A stretch of 64,000 nucleotides of DNA. It comes from Shimia isoporae (GTDB taxonomy: Bacteria > Pseudomonadota > Alphaproteobacteria > Rhodobacterales > Rhodobacteraceae). The position numbers and the translations under genes are program-made. How positions within the stretch are numbered: position 1 is the stretch's first letter; the number at the start of each line of letters is the position of its first letter. Below the pieces are notes generated by a model. It ran no database searches. It was not told where the DNA came from and was given only the letters and a program-made list of their open reading frames with translations. Below, piece after piece: positions 1 to 9,027 of the stretch. The DNA is taken from the NCBI RefSeq assembly GCF_004346865.1, contig NZ_SMGR01000004.1:186001-250000 (forward strand). Reading direction: 5' to 3'.

Positions 1-610
1 TGTTTGCCACAAACATTTTGCCGGAAGCGATCATGTTGGCACGCGCATAGACTGTTGAAGCGATGCTGACGAAGGTGGGGAACCATGGCTTCAACGCGAG
101 AAACACCGTGCCAATGGCAAGACCGGTAAACCATCCCAAGAGCAACATACCAAATGTCGGGATTGGCTTGTCGATGGATATTGGCGTGAACGCCACATGA
201 TACACGAACAGGATCGCGAAGAGCGACAGCACCTGAATATAGAGCGTGCCGAGGGCTGCGGACATGATCGAGATGATCGTGTTCATCGGCGCGTGTTTCA
301 TCATGGGCGATGAGGGTCCTTCTGAACCCACCACCGCGCCCAGCGTTTTGGTGTGCGTCAAAAACAGAAACACACCGGACATGAGGTAAATCAGGAAATC
401 GCCGCGCAAGGCTGCGCTGCGTAGCCCGAGGACAGAGAACATTACGTAAAACGCGAGTACGAAGATGATCGCCTGCAGCATGTTCATGATGATCGACAAA
501 ACCGCGTTGCCGTGTGACTTGCGCACGTTTCGCACGATCGAGTGATAAATCAGCTCGAATATATTCAGCGCGGACGAAAGCGTCGTTTTATGTGCGGTTT
601 GCTGAAACAT
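1..610 (-). CDS. Capsular polysaccharide ABC-2 type export permease, KpsM-like (partial)
   Basis: The C-terminal end lies beyond the left edge; about 203 residues are visible from an ATG at 610. The protein starts with a basic cytoplasmic stretch followed by hydrophobic segments near residues 40-62, 72-85, 113-138 and 150-172, the layout of ABC-2 permeases of the KpsM/Wzm family that export capsule or O-antigen across the inner membrane with a KpsT-type ATPase. No strong ribosome-binding site precedes the ATG, but an in-frame stop lies upstream and I see no better start. It is divergent from cysQ and kdsB, and the ATPase would be expected just outside the window. The assignment to polysaccharide rather than drug export rests mainly on the neighbouring glycan genes. 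Confidence 0.75.
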   Translation of the reverse strand, partial: MFQQTAHKTTLSSALNIFELIYHSIVRNVRKSHGNAVLSIIMNMLQAIIFVLAFYVMFSVLGLRSAALRGDFLIYLMSGVFLFLTHTKTLGAVVGSEGPSSPMMKHAPMNTIISIMSAALGTLYIQVLSLFAILFVYHVAFTPISIDKPIPTFGMLLLGWFTGLAIGTVFLALKPWFPTFVSIASTVYARANMIASGKMFVAN

Positions 611-728
611 GCCTGTGCCGTTTGCGGGGTTTCTGCTGTTATCGCAGGGAATTCTTGCCGTTCTGTTACGCTGGTATCATAAGGGGCGCCGTGTAGCAGT
701 TCAACAAATGCCGCGTAGGAGAGATCTT

Positions 729-1526
729 TTGAATTACGATGTGCTGATTCCCGTTATCCGTAAACTTGCGATCGAGGCGGGTGCCAAGATCATGGAGATC
801 TACAATTCCGACGATTTCGACGTGAAGGTGAAGTCAGATGACAGCCCAGTTACGGCGGCCGACGAGGCAGCGGATGCCATTATTTCTGCAGGTCTTCGTG
901 CAGCATTTCCGGACGTGATGCTGGTGACGGAGGAGCAGGCAGAGAGCCATGCCGCGAAGGGCGACACCTTCCTGATTGTTGACCCGCTGGATGGTACCAA
1001 AGAATTCATCCATCGCCGCGGGGATTTCACCGTGAACATTGCCTATGTGGAGAACGGGGTGCCGCAGCGCGGTGTGGTCTACGCACCGGCCAAGGAACGT
1101 ATGTTCTTTACCCAGGCGGACGGACAATCCGTCGAAGAGGTTGGTGCCTTTGATCTGGAAACCGTAGGCGAAACCCGCGCGATCAACGTTGCGAACTCGG
1201 ACAACAGCGCACTGATGGTCGTGGCGTCCAAATCGCATCGGGATCAGGCCACCGACGACTACATCAATAAGTACAACGTCAAAGACAGTAAGTCGGCGGG
1301 CAGCTCGCTGAAATTCTGTCTGGTGGCAACTGGCGAAGCGGATATCTATCCACGTGTGGGTCGTACGATGGAATGGGACACAGCCGCCGGTCACGCGGTT
1401 CTGCTCGGTGCCGGAGGACAGGTCGTGCGCTTTGACGATCACACTCCGCTGACCTACGGCAAGGAAGATTTCGCCAATCCGTTCTTTATCGCCTATGCAC
1501 CCGATGTGGCATTGAAGAGTGCCTGA
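729..1526 (+). CDS. cysQ: 3'(2'),5'-bisphosphate nucleotidase CysQ
   Basis: An inositol-monophosphatase-superfamily enzyme that hydrolyses 3'-phosphoadenosine 5'-phosphate (PAP) to AMP. I chose the TTG at 729 because AGGAGA sits just upstream and the resulting 265 residues match the usual CysQ length; the earlier ATG at 609 would add 40 atypical residues and overlap the permease start. The metal-binding EE pair is near residue 68, DPLDGTKEF at about 85-93, and the C-terminal EWDTAAG at 214-220. The stop overlaps the kdsB ATG by one base. Its place at the head of a polysaccharide cluster that ends in a sulfotransferase suggests it clears PAP made during glycan sulfation, though a role in general sulfate assimilation is equally known for the family. 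Confidence 0.9.
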   Translation: MNYDVLIPVIRKLAIEAGAKIMEIYNSDDFDVKVKSDDSPVTAADEAADAIISAGLRAAFPDVMLVTEEQAESHAAKGDTFLIVDPLDGTKEFIHRRGDFTVNIAYVENGVPQRGVVYAPAKERMFFTQADGQSVEEVGAFDLETVGETRAINVANSDNSALMVVASKSHRDQATDDYINKYNVKDSKSAGSSLKFCLVATGEADIYPRVGRTMEWDTAAGHAVLLGAGGQVVRFDDHTPLTYGKEDFANPFFIAYAPDVALKSA

Positions 1527-2326
1527 TGTCTGTTCTGATTGTCATCCCGGCCCGCTATGCCTCGACCCGCTATCCCGGAAAGCCTTTGGCGGAACTGCGT
1601 GGCGCGACCGGACAGGCGCGCAGCCTGATACGGCGCAGCTGGGATGCAGCCTGTGCGGTTGAGGGCGTGGACCGCGTCGTCGTTGCCACGGATGACATTC
1701 GGATCAAGGAGGCCGCTGAAGGGTTCGGCGCAGAGGTCGTAATGACTTCGGAGGATTGTGCGAACGGAACTGAGCGCTGTGCAGAAGCCTTTGATGCGCT
1801 GGGCGGGGGCTACGACATTGTCGTGAATTTGCAGGGCGACGCGCCACTGACACCTGCCTGGTTTGTGGAAGATCTTGTCAAAGGCCTTCGCGAAGACAGT
1901 ATGGCAGAGGTGGCGACGCCGGTATTGCAATGCGACGGGCGCGCATTGAACGGTTTTCTGGAAGACCGTCGTGCGGGGCGCGTCGGCGGAACAACAGCGG
2001 TCTTCACTACGGATCGTCACGCGCTTTACTTCTCAAAGGAAGTGATCCCGTTCACCTCTGACACTTACGCGGATGACGACGGCACACCGGTGTTCCACCA
2101 CGTCGGAGTCTATGCCTATCGACCCTCTGCGCTGGGCGCATACCCGCGCTGGTCCGCCGGCCCTCTTGAGAAACTGGAAGGCTTGGAACAGCTGCGGTTT
2201 ATGGAGCACGGCCGGCAGGTTCTTTGTGTCGAAGTTGAAGCTCGCGGGCGTCAGTTCTGGGAGTTGAACAATCCCGAAGATGTTCCGCGGATCGAAGCGA
2301 TGATGGCCGAGATGGGCGTCGCATGA
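1526..2326 (+). CDS. kdsB: 3-deoxy-manno-octulosonate cytidylyltransferase (CMP-Kdo synthetase)
   Basis: Activates Kdo with CTP to CMP-Kdo, the donor for lipid A-Kdo synthesis and for the Kdo linker of group-2 capsules. The nucleotide-binding start is visible (IPARYASTRYPGKPL, residues 7-21), with TERC at 82-85 and NLQGDAPL near 101-108. Its 266 residues are slightly longer than the roughly 250 of enterobacterial KdsB. It is translationally coupled on both sides: TGATG with cysQ and ATGA with the following glycosyltransferase. In this position it may be the capsule-dedicated copy (KpsU-like) rather than the only one in the genome; a second copy cannot be excluded from this window. Confidence 0.9.
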   Translation: MSVLIVIPARYASTRYPGKPLAELRGATGQARSLIRRSWDAACAVEGVDRVVVATDDIRIKEAAEGFGAEVVMTSEDCANGTERCAEAFDALGGGYDIVVNLQGDAPLTPAWFVEDLVKGLREDSMAEVATPVLQCDGRALNGFLEDRRAGRVGGTTAVFTTDRHALYFSKEVIPFTSDTYADDDGTPVFHHVGVYAYRPSALGAYPRWSAGPLEKLEGLEQLRFMEHGRQVLCVEVEARGRQFWELNNPEDVPRIEAMMAEMGVA

Positions 2327-3588
2327 CGCAACCGCCGGTCAGCGTGGTCGTGGTTAGTAAGGGTCGACCCCGATCTTTGCGGCGCACGCTGACGGCAGTG
2401 TCCCAGCAAGCCTATCCCGAGTTCGAAATCATCGTTGTCACCGATGATGATGGCGTGGACGCGGTGGGGTTTCTGGAATTCGGGCACCAGATCAAATTGG
2501 TGTCTTTTGACGAGGACAACATTTCCACAGCGCGCAATCAGGGTATCGCTGCTGCGGCGGGAGAAATCGTTGCCTTTATCGATGATGATGCGGTGCCGGA
2601 GACGGGCTGGTTGTGGCATCTGACGGCGCCGTTTTCCGAGGCGGAAGTCGCCGCAGCAGGCGGGTATGTACGCGGACGCAATGGCATCACCTTTCAGTGG
2701 CGGGCGCGATCGGTCAACAGCGCGGCAGAATACGATGACATTGCGATTTCAGGCGACAAGCCGGTGGTGATGACGCCCGCCAAGGGGCGCGCGATCAAGA
2801 CCGAAGGGACGAATATGGCCTTTCGCCGGGACGTGATTGCCGAAATGGGCGGTTTTGATCCGGCATTTGAATTCTATTTGGATGAGACTGACGTGAACAT
2901 GCGGCTTGCAGATCAAGGCGCGGCCACAGCAATTGTACCCTTGGCGGAAGTTCACCACGGATTTTTCGAAAGTGCGCGGAGGACCGCTCGACGGGCACCT
3001 CGAGATCTTGCCCAGAACGGCGCAAGTATGGCGGTGTTTCTGCGCAAACACTGCCGCGAGGCAGATCGTGCCGACGTTTGGAGCGCGTATCAACGCGGGC
3101 AACGCAAGCGGTTGGTGGATTATATGATCAAAGGCGAGCTGATGCCCGGGGATGTGGCGCGTCTGATGCGCGGGTTACGCAAAGGATATGCAGAGGGGCT
3201 GGAGCGGAAAATCACCGTTCTGGAACGCATTCCCAGAGCTTCGGACGGGTTTCGCGCTTTTGAAAGGCAGGTCGCTGGCGCCGAAATCATAGCTGGACGT
3301 CAGTGGCGCAGGGCTGCAATCCGGCGCGAGGCACTCGCAAGCTCCCGCGCAGGCAGAATACCGTCAGTATTTGTTTTTTCGCGCACCGGATTGTTTCATC
3401 GCGTGACGTTTCATTCCGAAGGATACTGGGAGCAGGTCGGCGGATTGTTTGGCCGATCGGACCGTGCGCAAAGGCTTTTTCGGATTACCGGATTTCGCAA
3501 ACGGTTGCGGCAGGAACAACAAAGGGTTGCCCGACAGCGACTCTTGTTGGATGAAAGCGAGACTTCGGCCAGAGAGGGCAAAGCATGA
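2323..3588 (+). CDS. Glycosyltransferase family 2
   Basis: A GT-A fold inverting glycosyltransferase. The N-terminal domain shows VSVVVVSKGRP (6-16), a FIDDDAV nucleotide-sugar and metal site at 85-91, and an ETD acceptor or base region at about 188-190. Roughly 150 further residues follow, rich in Arg and Ala, with no recognised fold; such tails often contact membrane or partner proteins. It starts within the kdsB stop (ATGA) and its own stop overlaps the next ATG, so it is an internal gene of the cysQ-kdsB-GT2-epimerase operon. No transmembrane segment is seen, so it is probably cytoplasmic or peripheral. Donor and acceptor cannot be deduced. Confidence 0.85.
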   Translation: MTQPPVSVVVVSKGRPRSLRRTLTAVSQQAYPEFEIIVVTDDDGVDAVGFLEFGHQIKLVSFDEDNISTARNQGIAAAAGEIVAFIDDDAVPETGWLWHLTAPFSEAEVAAAGGYVRGRNGITFQWRARSVNSAAEYDDIAISGDKPVVMTPAKGRAIKTEGTNMAFRRDVIAEMGGFDPAFEFYLDETDVNMRLADQGAATAIVPLAEVHHGFFESARRTARRAPRDLAQNGASMAVFLRKHCREADRADVWSAYQRGQRKRLVDYMIKGELMPGDVARLMRGLRKGYAEGLERKITVLERIPRASDGFRAFERQVAGAEIIAGRQWRRAAIRREALASSRAGRIPSVFVFSRTGLFHRVTFHSEGYWEQVGGLFGRSDRAQRLFRITGFRKRLRQEQQRVARQRLLLDESETSAREGKA

Positions 3589-4610
3589 CGCAAGAACAAC
3601 GTACGGCACTTGTGACCGGGTCTGCGGGATTCATCGGCTATCATACGTCCAAGCAGCTGTTGGCGGATGGCTGGCGCGTGATCGGTCTGGATGCGATGAC
3701 GGATTACTACGACGTTTCCCTTAAAGAGCGTCGACATGCGATGCTGCTGCAAAACGGAGGTTTCGCAGCCATCAATGCCCGGCTGGAGGAGCCGGGCAAG
3801 CTTACGTCAATTTTCGAGGAATACCGCCCCGACGCGGTGATCCATTTGGCGGCTCAGGCCGGGGTGCGCTATTCGATTGATGAGCCGCGGTCCTATGTCG
3901 AGGCAAATCTGATCGGGACATTTGACCTTTTGGAAGCGGCAAGGGCCTTTCCGCCCGCGCATATGCTGATGGCGTCAACGAGCTCAGTGTACGGTGCGAA
4001 CACGGAAATGCCTTATGCGGAGACTCATAAGGCCGATAGCCAAATGTCGTTTTATGCGGCAACCAAGAAGGCGAATGAAGCGATGGCGCATTCCTATGCG
4101 CATCTCTATCACTTGCCGATCACCATGTTCCGTTTCTTTACCGTTTATGGACCTTGGGGGCGGCCCGACATGGCGTTGTTCAAGTTCACCAAGGCTATTT
4201 TGGAAGGCAAGGCGATCGACGTTTACAACCACGGCGACATGAAGCGTGACTTCACCTTTATCGACGACCTGGTGCGGGGAATTGTGAATCTGGTTGAAGC
4301 CGTACCTGCGATGCCGGATGCCCGCGAAACCGTCTATGAAAACGACAGTCTGAGTGCAGTTGCGCCTTGGCGGGTCTGCAACATTGGCAACGGGCAGCCG
4401 GTCCAGTTGATGGATTACATCAAAGCCATCGAGTTGGCGCTTGGACGGGACGCCGACAAGAACTTCATGCCGATGCAAGCTGGCGACGTTCCTGCAACGT
4501 GGGCAGACGCGGGTTTGCTGGAGCAGTTGACGGGCAACATACCTCAAACGCCTGTCGAAGTCGGTGTCGCAAAGTTTGTCGCGTGGTATCGGGAGTACTA
4601 CGACGTCTGA
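3585..4610 (+). CDS. NAD-dependent epimerase, probable UDP-glucuronate 4-epimerase
   Basis: An extended SDR nucleotide-sugar epimerase. The NAD site TGSAGFIGYH is at 11-20, the catalytic Ser lies in STSSVYG at 131-137, and the YxxxK pair is Tyr157/Lys161. The N-terminal stretch around DAMTDYYDVSLKE (36-48) is typical of the CapI/LspL group that interconverts UDP-GlcA and UDP-GalA. The 341-residue length fits. It is the last gene of the cysQ operon by coupled ATGA overlap. Its TGA ends one base before the stop of the opposing dehydratase gene, so the two genes meet with no spacer. It probably supplies a uronic acid to the capsule repeat. Confidence 0.85.
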   Translation: MTQEQRTALVTGSAGFIGYHTSKQLLADGWRVIGLDAMTDYYDVSLKERRHAMLLQNGGFAAINARLEEPGKLTSIFEEYRPDAVIHLAAQAGVRYSIDEPRSYVEANLIGTFDLLEAARAFPPAHMLMASTSSVYGANTEMPYAETHKADSQMSFYAATKKANEAMAHSYAHLYHLPITMFRFFTVYGPWGRPDMALFKFTKAILEGKAIDVYNHGDMKRDFTFIDDLVRGIVNLVEAVPAMPDARETVYENDSLSAVAPWRVCNIGNGQPVQLMDYIKAIELALGRDADKNFMPMQAGDVPATWADAGLLEQLTGNIPQTPVEVGVAKFVAWYREYYDV

Positions 4611-6500
4611 TCAGCCTTCGCCGACAACTGTCAGATCAGGACCGTCAGAGGCGTCACCGGATTCCATCCAGCGATTCATGGTGTTGCGCAGAAGATCGGC
4701 ATCCCGCTGATCCACAGCGCGCCGCAAATCCTGCAGGGCACCGGCAATTTCCAGTTCTGACAGGTATTTTTCCTGCGCTCGCAGAATTTTCGGATGCGGT
4801 GTCGTGAGCATGTCCGAACCGATGAGCAACTCTTCATGGATTTTTTCACCGGGCTTGAGACCAGTGATCACAATCGGAATATCGCCGTTGGGGTTTTTCT
4901 TGTCGCGCGGTGTGTAGCCTGCAGCCAGGATCATTTTGCGGGCGACTTCAAGAATTTTCACCGGTTTACCCATGTCGAGGACGAACACATCGCCGCCCCG
5001 GGAGAAACCACCAGCAAGCAAGACAAGCCGAACAGCCTCGTTGATGGTCATGAAGTAACGGGTGACTTCGGGATGGGTCACAGTGACGGGGCCGCCGCCG
5101 CGGATCTGATCCTGAAAGAGCGGGATTACCGAACCGGACGAGCCCAAAACGTTCCCGAAGCGCACCATGGAGAACTTGGTGTACTGAGACCGCGTTGCCA
5201 GATCCTGAATGACAAGTTCGGCAAATCGCTTTGTGCATCCCATAACGGATTCAGGGCGCACGGCCTTATCGGTGGACACAAGAATGAAACGTCCGACGCA
5301 CGCTCGGCGGGCTTCTTCGGCGACGATGCGCGTTCCGAATACGTTGTTGCGTACACCTTCGAAGGCGTTTCCTTCGACGATGTTCACATGCTTGTACGCT
5401 GCGGCGTGGAAAACAACGTCTATGGTGTGTATTTCGAGAATTTCGCGGATCATCTCCGCCCGTTCGACCGAACCAAGGATGGCCGTCAATTTCGGGGCCA
5501 ATCCCAAGCCGTCCAGTTCTCGCTTGATATTATAGAGCGCATGTTCGGAATGGTCGATCAGTACGATCTGAGCGGGTTCAAGTCGGATCAATTGCCGGCA
5601 GAGTTCGGACCCGATTGAACCGCCTGCGCCTGTTACCAAAATATTCTGTCCGAGATAGGTGGACTCTTTGGCGGGTAGTTCCGCCTCCAAAGCATCCCGG
5701 CCAAGCAGAGTGCGCATTTTGGCTGGCGCTGCATGTTTGATTTTTTCTCCATGCAGGACCATGTCCGCGAAAGACGGAAGGGAAAGCACTTCGCAACCCA
5801 GGCCGCTGAGTTTCTTGGCCAGACGCTGGCGTACAGCTTGATCGGCGGAAGGCATGGCAAGGATTACACGATCTATGCCGATGCGCTCCACGAGCATGGC
5901 CACGTTGTTCGGAGAGTGAACGCGCAAACCGTGAACAGTCAGTTTGTGGAGGTTTGGGTTGTCGTCGACAAAACAGGCGACCTCGAACTCGTCATCGGTT
6001 TGCAAGGCTGCGGCAAGTTGCTGTCCTGTTTGACCAGCCCCGTAGATCAACACCAGCTTGCGGCCCTGTCTGCTGAAATAGACCCGTTGCACAATTTTGC
6101 GAATGACAACGCGGCTGCCGACGGACAGGACGGCAAATGAAAAGCCCAGATTCAGAAAGGTCGCAAACGGAACGTGCGGAAAGACACCGCCTATTTTGCT
6201 GAGTGCTTCGGCGACAAAGATCATCATACCGGCAACGATCAATGTGTGACCGATGTCGTCCATTCCGTAGGCGTTAAGTTTGACCTGATGGAGTCCAAAA
6301 AAGTTCAACGCTGCGCCGGCCAATGGCAAAAGAATCACAATATAGGTCGCCAGTTCCGAGATTCGGACGTTGAAAGGCTCTGTGCTTTTGACCAAAGCCA
6401 AGCTGATGAAGGCCGCAACAAAGACCAGTACCAGATCCACCGAAAAGAGGATCCAGCCTTTTTGCGAGCGATTCAAAGTGGTTAGCAGGTTGTACAGCAT
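4611..6500 (-). CDS. Membrane-bound nucleoside-diphosphate-sugar 4,6-dehydratase, FlaA1/CapD/WbpM family
   Basis: A polytopic long-chain SDR of 629 residues. Four hydrophobic helices span about residues 17-36, 48-68, 86-100 and 112-130. A first Rossmann-like domain follows (YGAGQTGQ near 153-160), then the catalytic domain beginning VTGAGGSIGSE at 289-299. The catalytic site reads STDKA (409-413) and MGCTK (420-424). Met replaces the usual SDR tyrosine, as known for the WbpM branch. The family makes UDP-4-keto-6-deoxy-GlcNAc-type sugars for O-antigen or capsule. It is transcribed alone, away from the export lipoprotein, and abuts the epimerase stop. The exact substrate is inferred only from the family. 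Confidence 0.88.
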   Translation of the reverse strand: MLYNLLTTLNRSQKGWILFSVDLVLVFVAAFISLALVKSTEPFNVRISELATYIVILLPLAGAALNFFGLHQVKLNAYGMDDIGHTLIVAGMMIFVAEALSKIGGVFPHVPFATFLNLGFSFAVLSVGSRVVIRKIVQRVYFSRQGRKLVLIYGAGQTGQQLAAALQTDDEFEVACFVDDNPNLHKLTVHGLRVHSPNNVAMLVERIGIDRVILAMPSADQAVRQRLAKKLSGLGCEVLSLPSFADMVLHGEKIKHAAPAKMRTLLGRDALEAELPAKESTYLGQNILVTGAGGSIGSELCRQLIRLEPAQIVLIDHSEHALYNIKRELDGLGLAPKLTAILGSVERAEMIREILEIHTIDVVFHAAAYKHVNIVEGNAFEGVRNNVFGTRIVAEEARRACVGRFILVSTDKAVRPESVMGCTKRFAELVIQDLATRSQYTKFSMVRFGNVLGSSGSVIPLFQDQIRGGGPVTVTHPEVTRYFMTINEAVRLVLLAGGFSRGGDVFVLDMGKPVKILEVARKMILAAGYTPRDKKNPNGDIPIVITGLKPGEKIHEELLIGSDMLTTPHPKILRAQEKYLSELEIAGALQDLRRAVDQRDADLLRNTMNRWMESGDASDGPDLTVVGEG

Positions 6501-6853
6501 TTACTTCTCAACTGGGACGCGCAGCGGATGACAGGGCTTAGGCTGAACGAAATAGGTAATCAAACAAAAACAACGCACTTTCCAAGGACGACCTTAGCAC
6601 CAAATCCGGTTACCACGCCAAATGTTGTGCACTTTCGGCAGTGTTTTTTGTCAGTTCGATTGTTTGTGCTCGCTCGGAAGGCGGTTGTGTGTAATGTGAA
6701 CGTGCTTTGATGATCCGGACGTAGGTATTTGACCTTAATGCAACAAGTGACGCACTTTTCTCTGGGTTCCGGCCTCATTGAGATAGCCAAGATACCGCGA
6801 AACTGTCATTTACTTCGTCCAAAACGTGCGAAGACGTTCAGATCAACGGGGCA
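6501..6853. promoter_or_regulatory. Divergent intergenic region between dehydratase and export lipoprotein genes
   Basis: About 350 bases without a credible gene. They must carry the promoters of both divergent units. The clearest structure is a small inverted repeat, AACGT with ACGTT separated by six bases, at 6823-6838, just ahead of the lipoprotein start. It could be a 5'UTR hairpin or an operator half-site pair. I see no convincing -35/-10 pair and no strong Shine-Dalgarno (only ACGGGG about ten bases before the ATG). Confidence 0.4.
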
Positions 6854-7960
6854 ATGAAGATGTCAGCTTTGCGTTTAGTTGCAGCGGCGTTTGTCGGGCT
6901 TTCATTGCTCGGTGGTTGTACTTTGCCGCGCGGCGGTCCGGTTGCTTATGAAATTACCGGGGATGCAACGCCTGAAGATATCAAGATCGAGGAGGTAACA
7001 CGCGCCTCGGTGAAAGAGATTGAGCGTTGGCCAGCAGCCGGATGGCATGGTCACTATCACTGGTTTTCGAGACAGCCAGGACCTGCGTCTCGTGCGATCC
7101 TACCAGGTGATTTGATTACGCTTACGATTTGGGACAATCAGGATAATTCGCTTTTGCTGGGCCCAGAACAGCGCAGCGCCCCTTTGCGGCCTGAAGAGGT
7201 CGCCTTGGACGGCACCGTATTCGTCCCTTACGTTGACAATATTCAAGTCAAAGGGCTGACACCTCAGCAAGCACGGGAAGTCATTCAGGAACGGCTGACG
7301 CCAATCGCGCCATCTGCTCAGGTGCAAATCGAGGTCAAATCCGGCCGGCGCAATTCGGCAGATCTGGTAACTGGTGTTGGAGCACCGGGCACCTACCCAC
7401 TTATGGATCGGAACGTGTCCATCCTGTCGCTTATTGCTCAGGGCGGCGGTGTAAACGAGTCTGTTGAAAACCCGTTGGTGCGTCTGATGCGTGACGGCAA
7501 AGCCTACGAAATACCCGTGGACACGCTTTACAAGGATCCCGCCAAAAACGTGATTGTGCGTGGTGGAGACCAGATTCTCGTTGAAGAAGAAGAACGGTTC
7601 TTCCTTGCGGTTGGCGCCACACAAGAAGAACGGCAGGTGTTTTTTCACAAAGAATACATCTCGGCGATGGAAGCCCTGTCCATTGTTGGCGGTCTGATCG
7701 ATACCCGTGCCAACCCGCAGGGCATACTGATTTTACGCCAGTATCGGCCTGACGCTGTGCGCGCTGACCGGTCGGGGCCACCGTCGAGTCACGTCGTTTT
7801 CCTGTTCGACATCACCAAGGCTGATGGTGTGTTTGGTGCAAGGAATTTTCGGATACAGCCGAATGACATTGTGATGGCGTCCGAATCCGCTGTGAAACCG
7901 GCACAAGCCGTGATCGCGCTTGCTGGATCCCTCTTTGCTTTGAATAATATCTTCGAGTAG
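6854..7960 (+). CDS. Polysaccharide export outer-membrane lipoprotein, Wza/KpsD (OPX) family
   Basis: An outer-membrane or periplasm-spanning polysaccharide secretin. A lipoprotein signal peptide is visible, with the lipobox LLGGC and acylated Cys22. An export-initiation (PES) region follows near residues 75-170, then soluble-ligand-binding beta-grasp segments (TYPLMDRNVSILSLIAQGG near 177-195). The C-terminus is short and ends in a hydrophobic stretch. At 368 residues it is close to Wza length. It opens the second half of the locus, with galU 140 bases downstream. It would form the exit channel paired with the KpsM-like ABC permease at the window start. Confidence 0.88.
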   Translation: MKMSALRLVAAAFVGLSLLGGCTLPRGGPVAYEITGDATPEDIKIEEVTRASVKEIERWPAAGWHGHYHWFSRQPGPASRAILPGDLITLTIWDNQDNSLLLGPEQRSAPLRPEEVALDGTVFVPYVDNIQVKGLTPQQAREVIQERLTPIAPSAQVQIEVKSGRRNSADLVTGVGAPGTYPLMDRNVSILSLIAQGGGVNESVENPLVRLMRDGKAYEIPVDTLYKDPAKNVIVRGGDQILVEEEERFFLAVGATQEERQVFFHKEYISAMEALSIVGGLIDTRANPQGILILRQYRPDAVRADRSGPPSSHVVFLFDITKADGVFGARNFRIQPNDIVMASESAVKPAQAVIALAGSLFALNNIFE

Positions 7961-8100
7961 GAAGGCCCGCCAGGAAACCTGGGAACGTCAGTGCACAATT
8001 TGCAAAGGTTTTCCCCTGTATAAACTTGTTGTCGAAATACAGAGTGTAACGGTACCCGCGGATCAGAAAGGTCCGGAAGACTGAATAGAGTGAGTGATCT

Positions 8101-8994
8101 ATGCGCAAAAAAGTGACCAAGGCGATTTTCCCTGTGGCAGGGCTTGGCACCCGATTCCTGCCTGCAACGAAATCGGTTCCCAAAGAGATCATGACACTGG
8201 TTGATCGACCTTTGATCCAATATGCGATCGATGAAGCGCGTGAAGCGGGAATCAAGGAATTCATCTTCGTTACATCTCGCGGCAAAGGCGCTCTGGAAGA
8301 TTACTTCGATCATGCGCCGCAGCTGGAACAGCAACTGCGCAAGAAAGGCAAAGACGATTTGTTGGAAACACTCAAGGCGACCAACATGGAAAGCGGTGCC
8401 ATCGCGTATATCCGTCAACACAAAGCGTTGGGTCTTGGTCACGCTGTAGCCTGTGCGCAGCGCCTGATCGCGAACGAGCCGTTTGCGGTTATCTTGCCTG
8501 ACGACGTCATTGCCGGCGATCCCGGCTGTTTGAAGCAGATGGTAGATGCCTATAGCGAGACCGGCGGCAGCATGGTCGCCGCTATGGAGGTGCCACCGGA
8601 AAAGGCGTCTTCCTACGGTGTGCTAGACGTCAAAGAAGACATGGGCGCGTTGGTCTCGGTTAAAGGGATGGTAGAAAAGCCGGACGCCAACGAAGCACCC
8701 TCCAATCTTGCAGTTATCGGTCGTTACATCCTGACTCCGGACGTTTTGCGTAACCTGAATCGGCAGCAAAGCGGCGCTGGCGGAGAAATCCAGCTGACCG
8801 ATGCGATTGCCAAGGAAATCGAAAACGAACGCAATGTGTTCGGTTTCCGTTTCAAGGGGCAGCGCTATGATTGCGGCTCCAAGGCAGGGTTCCTCCAAGC
8901 CACGGTTGCCTTTGCTTTGGCGCGCGATGATCTGCGCGATGAGCTTGAAATTTATCTTGAAGAGATGCTTGCAGCCCGCAAGGCGGCACAATAA
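8101..8994 (+). CDS. galU: UTP-glucose-1-phosphate uridylyltransferase
   Basis: Makes UDP-glucose from UTP and glucose 1-phosphate. The N-terminal signature FPVAGLGTRFLPATKS (10-25) with VPKEI following is diagnostic of bacterial GalU. The uridine site LPDDVI and the substrate-binding EKP motif (VEKPD near 197) are present, and 297 residues is the normal length. It is preceded by a weak GAGTGAG ribosome site. With galE 33 bases downstream it forms a UDP-Glc/UDP-Gal supply pair for the surrounding glycosyltransferases. Confidence 0.95.
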   Translation: MRKKVTKAIFPVAGLGTRFLPATKSVPKEIMTLVDRPLIQYAIDEAREAGIKEFIFVTSRGKGALEDYFDHAPQLEQQLRKKGKDDLLETLKATNMESGAIAYIRQHKALGLGHAVACAQRLIANEPFAVILPDDVIAGDPGCLKQMVDAYSETGGSMVAAMEVPPEKASSYGVLDVKEDMGALVSVKGMVEKPDANEAPSNLAVIGRYILTPDVLRNLNRQQSGAGGEIQLTDAIAKEIENERNVFGFRFKGQRYDCGSKAGFLQATVAFALARDDLRDELEIYLEEMLAARKAAQ

Positions 8995-9027
8995 GCCTGA
9001 AGCCAAAAGCGGCTAGGAGGTTTTGTT

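Noticed and set aside
7970-7982. CCAGG-AAA-CCTGG hairpin after the export lipoprotein gene as a terminator
   Set aside because: Only 5 bp with no U-run; galU follows closely and is probably in the same unit.
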